43,346 bases of DNA, taken from assembly GCA_025062325.1 (NCBI GenBank), contig JANXAL010000132.1:1-43346 (forward strand), written 5' to 3'. The notes below the pieces were generated by a model that was not told where the DNA came from, did no database searches, and worked only from the letters and a program-made list of their open reading frames with translations. Position 1 is the first letter of the stretch. Every line of letters begins with the position of its first letter. This DNA is from Roseiflexus sp. (lineage in GTDB: Bacteria > Chloroflexota > Chloroflexia > Chloroflexales > Roseiflexaceae). A program made the translations under genes and the position numbers. Of the stretch, positions 41,421 through 43,346 are shown piece by piece.

Positions 41421-41870
41421 ATGACCACTGCGTTGACTCGTTTCGAGCCATTCGCTGAGGCGCTGCGGCTGTCGGATGCGGTCGAGCAACTGCTGAACGA
41501 AAGCTGGGTGATGCCGCGCAGCATCTTTGGCGGTTGGGCTGGAACGTCGCGCATTCCATTGGACCTCTACGAGACCGATGAGGCATACGTGGTGACGGCG
41601 CTTCTGCCGGGTGTTCCGAGCGACAAGGTCGATATCCAGCTCGAACAGAACATGCTCACCATTCGTGGTGAGGTGGCTGTTGAGCAGCCGAAGGATGCGC
41701 ACTATCTCATCCAGGAGCGCACGAGCGGCAGGTTTGAGCGTTGCATCCGCTTGCCCGCAACAGTAGACGCCGATAAGATCTCGGCGGCGCTCAAGGATGG
41801 GGTGCTGACCATCCGGCTGCCGAAACTCGAGCATGCCCGACCGCACCGCATCACCATCCAGACGGCATGA
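41421..41870 (+). CDS. Small heat-shock protein Hsp20 (alpha-crystallin)
   Basis: A 149-residue chaperone that holds unfolded proteins. The alpha-crystallin domain spans about 42-140, with ETDEAYVVTALLPGVPSDKVDIQ, LTIRGEV, the C-terminal strand RFERCIRLPATVD and the signature LKDGVLTIRLPK. The N-terminal arm is short. The ATG has a perfect AAGGAGGTGA. No CIRCE-type inverted repeat is seen upstream. A clear terminator follows. Confidence 0.93.
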   Translation: MTTALTRFEPFAEALRLSDAVEQLLNESWVMPRSIFGGWAGTSRIPLDLYETDEAYVVTALLPGVPSDKVDIQLEQNMLTIRGEVAVEQPKDAHYLIQERTSGRFERCIRLPATVDADKISAALKDGVLTIRLPKLEHARPHRITIQTA

Positions 41871-41973
41871 CCGCAGGCTGCTGCACTGCGCTCGCCCGCA
41901 GTCTTGACATTCAGGGCATATGCGAGCCTGGAGAGGCTCTGAGAGACTGCGGATGGGCATGAGCGCCACAACT

Positions 41974-42010
41974 GCCGGGCAGTTCAGTATCGACTCTGCC
42001 CGGCTTTGTT
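41974..42010 (+). terminator. Intrinsic terminator after hsp20
   Basis: GCCGGGCAG (41974-41982), 13-base loop, CTGCCCGGC (41996-42004), then TTTGTT. Confidence 0.75.
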
Positions 42011-42040
42011 GTACTTGCAGGCAACGACTGTAAACGGTAA

Positions 42041-42090
42041 TCGCTACGCTAACGCGCGCCATGTTGCACGCGCCAGCGTAGCTGTAGCGA
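42041..42090 (+). promoter_or_regulatory. Large stem-loop in the htpX leader
   Basis: GCTACGCT (42043-42050) pairs with AGCGTAGC (42075-42082), and alternatively TCGCTAC (42041-42047) pairs with GTAGCGA (42084-42090). It stands about 10 bases ahead of the htpX ribosome site. It could be an operator or an RNA switch (thermosensor-like). Confidence 0.45.
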
Positions 42091-42102
42091 TAGAGGACTG
42101 CT

Positions 42103-42993
42103 ATGAGAGGGTTGACCAATACACTGAAAACAACGGCTCTGCTGGGTGCGCTGACGGTGCTGCTGGTCCTGGCGGGCCAGTGGTTCGGCGGCACGCAGGG
42201 CATGATCGTCGCGTTTATTCTCGCCGTCCTGATGAATGGCGGTGCGTACTGGTTCTCAGATAAACTGGCGCTGAGCATGGCTGGCGCACGCGAAGTCAGT
42301 AGGTACGAAGCGCCGCATCTCTACCAGATGGTTGCATACCTGGCGCAGCGAGCGAACCTGCCAATGCCGCGCGTCTATCTGATCGACTCGGCAGCGCCAA
42401 ATGCATTTGCTACCGGTCGCGATCCGCAGCACGGTGCGGTTGCAGTCACAACTGGGCTGCTGCAACTGCTGAACGACGATGAGGTTGCTGCAGTGATCGC
42501 CCATGAATTAGGGCATATCAAGAACCGCGATACGCTTATTAGTACGATCGCGGCAACGTTTGCCGGCGCCATCGCAATCCTGGCGGATATGGCGCAGTGG
42601 GCATTGCTGCTTGGCGGCTTCGGACGCCACGACGAGGATACGGAGGACAGCGGTCTGGCAGGGGTAGTGAGCGGATTGCTGCTGATCCTGGTGGCGCCGA
42701 TCGCTGCAACGTTGATCCAATTGGCGATTTCGCGCACGCGCGAATTTGAGGCTGATGCCGCAGGCGCGACGATCAGCGGATCGCCGCTGGCGCTGGCGTC
42801 GGCGTTGCGCAAGATCGAGGCGTGGAAGCAGCGTCTGCCGCTTGCAACCAACCCGGCGATGGCAAACCTGTATATCGTCAATCCGCTCGACGGCGGCGCG
42901 ATCGTGAAACTCTTCAGCACGCATCCGCCGACCGAGGAGCGTATTGCGCGGCTAGAGCAAATGGCGATTCGACAACGCGCGCTGGTGTGGTGA
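42103..42993 (+). CDS. htpX: HtpX membrane zinc metalloprotease
   Basis: A 296-residue M48-family protease of the inner membrane that degrades damaged membrane proteins. Zinc motif HELGH at 134-138 with the third ligand in SRTREFEADAAG; two N-terminal membrane helices (about 12-27 and 33-51) and two more after the zinc site. The ATG follows GAGG at a suitable distance. It lies 232 bases downstream of hsp20, beyond a terminator, so it probably has its own promoter. Confidence 0.94.
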   Translation: MRGLTNTLKTTALLGALTVLLVLAGQWFGGTQGMIVAFILAVLMNGGAYWFSDKLALSMAGAREVSRYEAPHLYQMVAYLAQRANLPMPRVYLIDSAAPNAFATGRDPQHGAVAVTTGLLQLLNDDEVAAVIAHELGHIKNRDTLISTIAATFAGAIAILADMAQWALLLGGFGRHDEDTEDSGLAGVVSGLLLILVAPIAATLIQLAISRTREFEADAAGATISGSPLALASALRKIEAWKQRLPLATNPAMANLYIVNPLDGGAIVKLFSTHPPTEERIARLEQMAIRQRALVW

Positions 42994-43067
42994 AGGGTGC
43001 AGTCATGAGTTGTCAGCAGACGATGCGTTCGCTGATGTCTGAATTCATCGCGCTGCCCTGGGACGCT

Positions 43068-43096
43068 GTAAGGGCGGGTCTGAGACCCGCCCTTAC
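43068..43096. repeat. Perfect 13-base inverted repeat after htpX
   Basis: GTAAGGGCGGGTC (43068-43080), TGA, GACCCGCCCTTAC (43084-43096). It is likely a dispersed palindromic repeat that can also terminate htpX transcription; no T-run follows. Confidence 0.6.
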
Positions 43097-43141
43097 GCAT
43101 GGGCGAAAGCATCTTGCGATTCTGCCAGAAGTCGTGTATCA

Positions 43142-43170
43142 TTGACTTTAACAAGTAATCCGCTGACAAT
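43142..43170 (+). promoter_or_regulatory. Promoter upstream of the TPP riboswitch
   Basis: TTGACT (43142-43147), 17 bases, GACAAT (43165-43170), which puts transcription start just before the aptamer. Confidence 0.5.
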
Positions 43171-43180
43171 CAAATATGCC

Positions 43181-43275
43181 ACTGGGGGAGCCGGGTGAGC
43201 CCGGCTGAGAGTGCGACCCTACCGATGTCGCTGACCCTTTGAACCTGACCTGGGTCATACCAGCGTAGGGAAGTG
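43181..43275 (+). ncRNA. TPP riboswitch (THI element)
   Basis: The conserved core is plain: GGGGGAGCC, then GGCTGAGAGTG, ACCCTTTGAACCTGACCTGG and ATACCAGCGTAGGGAAGT. It binds thiamine pyrophosphate and shuts off the downstream gene, which lies outside the window and is therefore likely a thiamine synthesis or transport gene. Confidence 0.96.
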
Positions 43276-43287
43276 TCCAGACGGAGT

Positions 43288-43326
43288 CTGCCGCTGATCC
43301 ACGTTGGTGGGGTCAGCGGCAGTTTT
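43288..43326 (+). terminator. Riboswitch expression-platform terminator
   Basis: CTGCCGCTGA (43288-43297) pairs with TCAGCGGCAG (43313-43322), followed by TTTT. It stands 13 bases after the aptamer, as expected for control by premature termination. Confidence 0.8.
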
Positions 43327-43340
43327 GATTCTGGCGCTCC

Positions 43341-43346
43341 AGGAGG
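43341..43346 (+). promoter_or_regulatory. Ribosome binding site of a gene beyond the window
   Basis: AGGAGG are the last six bases of the window, so the TPP-regulated gene must start within about 5-12 bases of the edge. Confidence 0.6.

Overview
The window looks like a chromosomal segment of a filamentous anoxygenic phototroph of the Roseiflexus type (Chloroflexota). The strongest evidence is a pufL-pufM fusion next to pufC, with two short antenna genes that the usual gene-length cut-off misses (pufB 11942-12109, pufA 11789-11923). No chlorosome genes are present. The antenna peptides closely resemble those I remember for Roseiflexus castenholzii but differ at several residues, so I infer a sister strain or species; this comes from memory, not from a search. 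The DNA is GC-rich, and its intergenic gaps carry dispersed palindromic repeats.

Region 1 (1-12.3 kb, mainly minus strand) holds two photosynthesis operons. One runs bchF-bchC-bchX-DUF169-small membrane protein and ends at a hairpin at 150-180. The other runs pufB-pufA-pufLM-pufC-bchG-bchP-puhE from a near-consensus promoter at 12261-12290. A universal stress protein gene lies between them. RNA hairpins between pufA and pufLM, between pufLM and pufC, and (two) between pufC and bchG suggest that the levels of antenna, reaction centre and pigment enzymes are tuned after initiation. Divergent from pufB is a MerR-type regulator with a cobalamin-binding domain (12614-13615), a candidate B12 or light sensor for the puf operon.

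Region 2 (14-21 kb) holds the circularly permuted ATP-grasp / alpha-E / transglutaminase trio, a recurrent and poorly characterised peptide-ligation-type gene set. It is followed by a soluble histidine kinase, a LuxR-type response regulator and an ABC-2 type permease.

Region 3 (21-30 kb) holds tandem hairpin repeats, ribokinase, a LOG-family phosphoribohydrolase, an RsbW/STAS-like partner-switching module, an acyl-CoA carboxylase carboxyltransferase subunit, a GNAT acetyltransferase, thioredoxin, and a CsoR-family repressor with a Cys-Tyr-Cys rather than Cys-His-Cys sensor triad. Two probable gene remnants and two doubtful small ORFs lie in the gaps.

Region 4 (30.4-39.7 kb, plus strand) is a tightly packed operon: dhaL-glpA-glpB-glpC-dhaM(EIIA)-HPr-EI-Ser/Thr kinase. 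It links anaerobic glycerol-3-phosphate oxidation with a PTS-driven dihydroxyacetone kinase, but dhaK is absent from the window. The last gene, which overlaps the EI stop codon, fuses a kinase to a DnaJ-like zinc-binding region and a C-terminal membrane anchor. I consider this operon and the B12 regulator beside puf the best candidates for undescribed biology.

Region 5 (39.9-43.3 kb) holds a CCA/poly(A) nucleotidyltransferase, a small heat-shock protein, HtpX, and a TPP riboswitch with an intrinsic terminator. The riboswitch controls a thiamine gene that begins just beyond the window.
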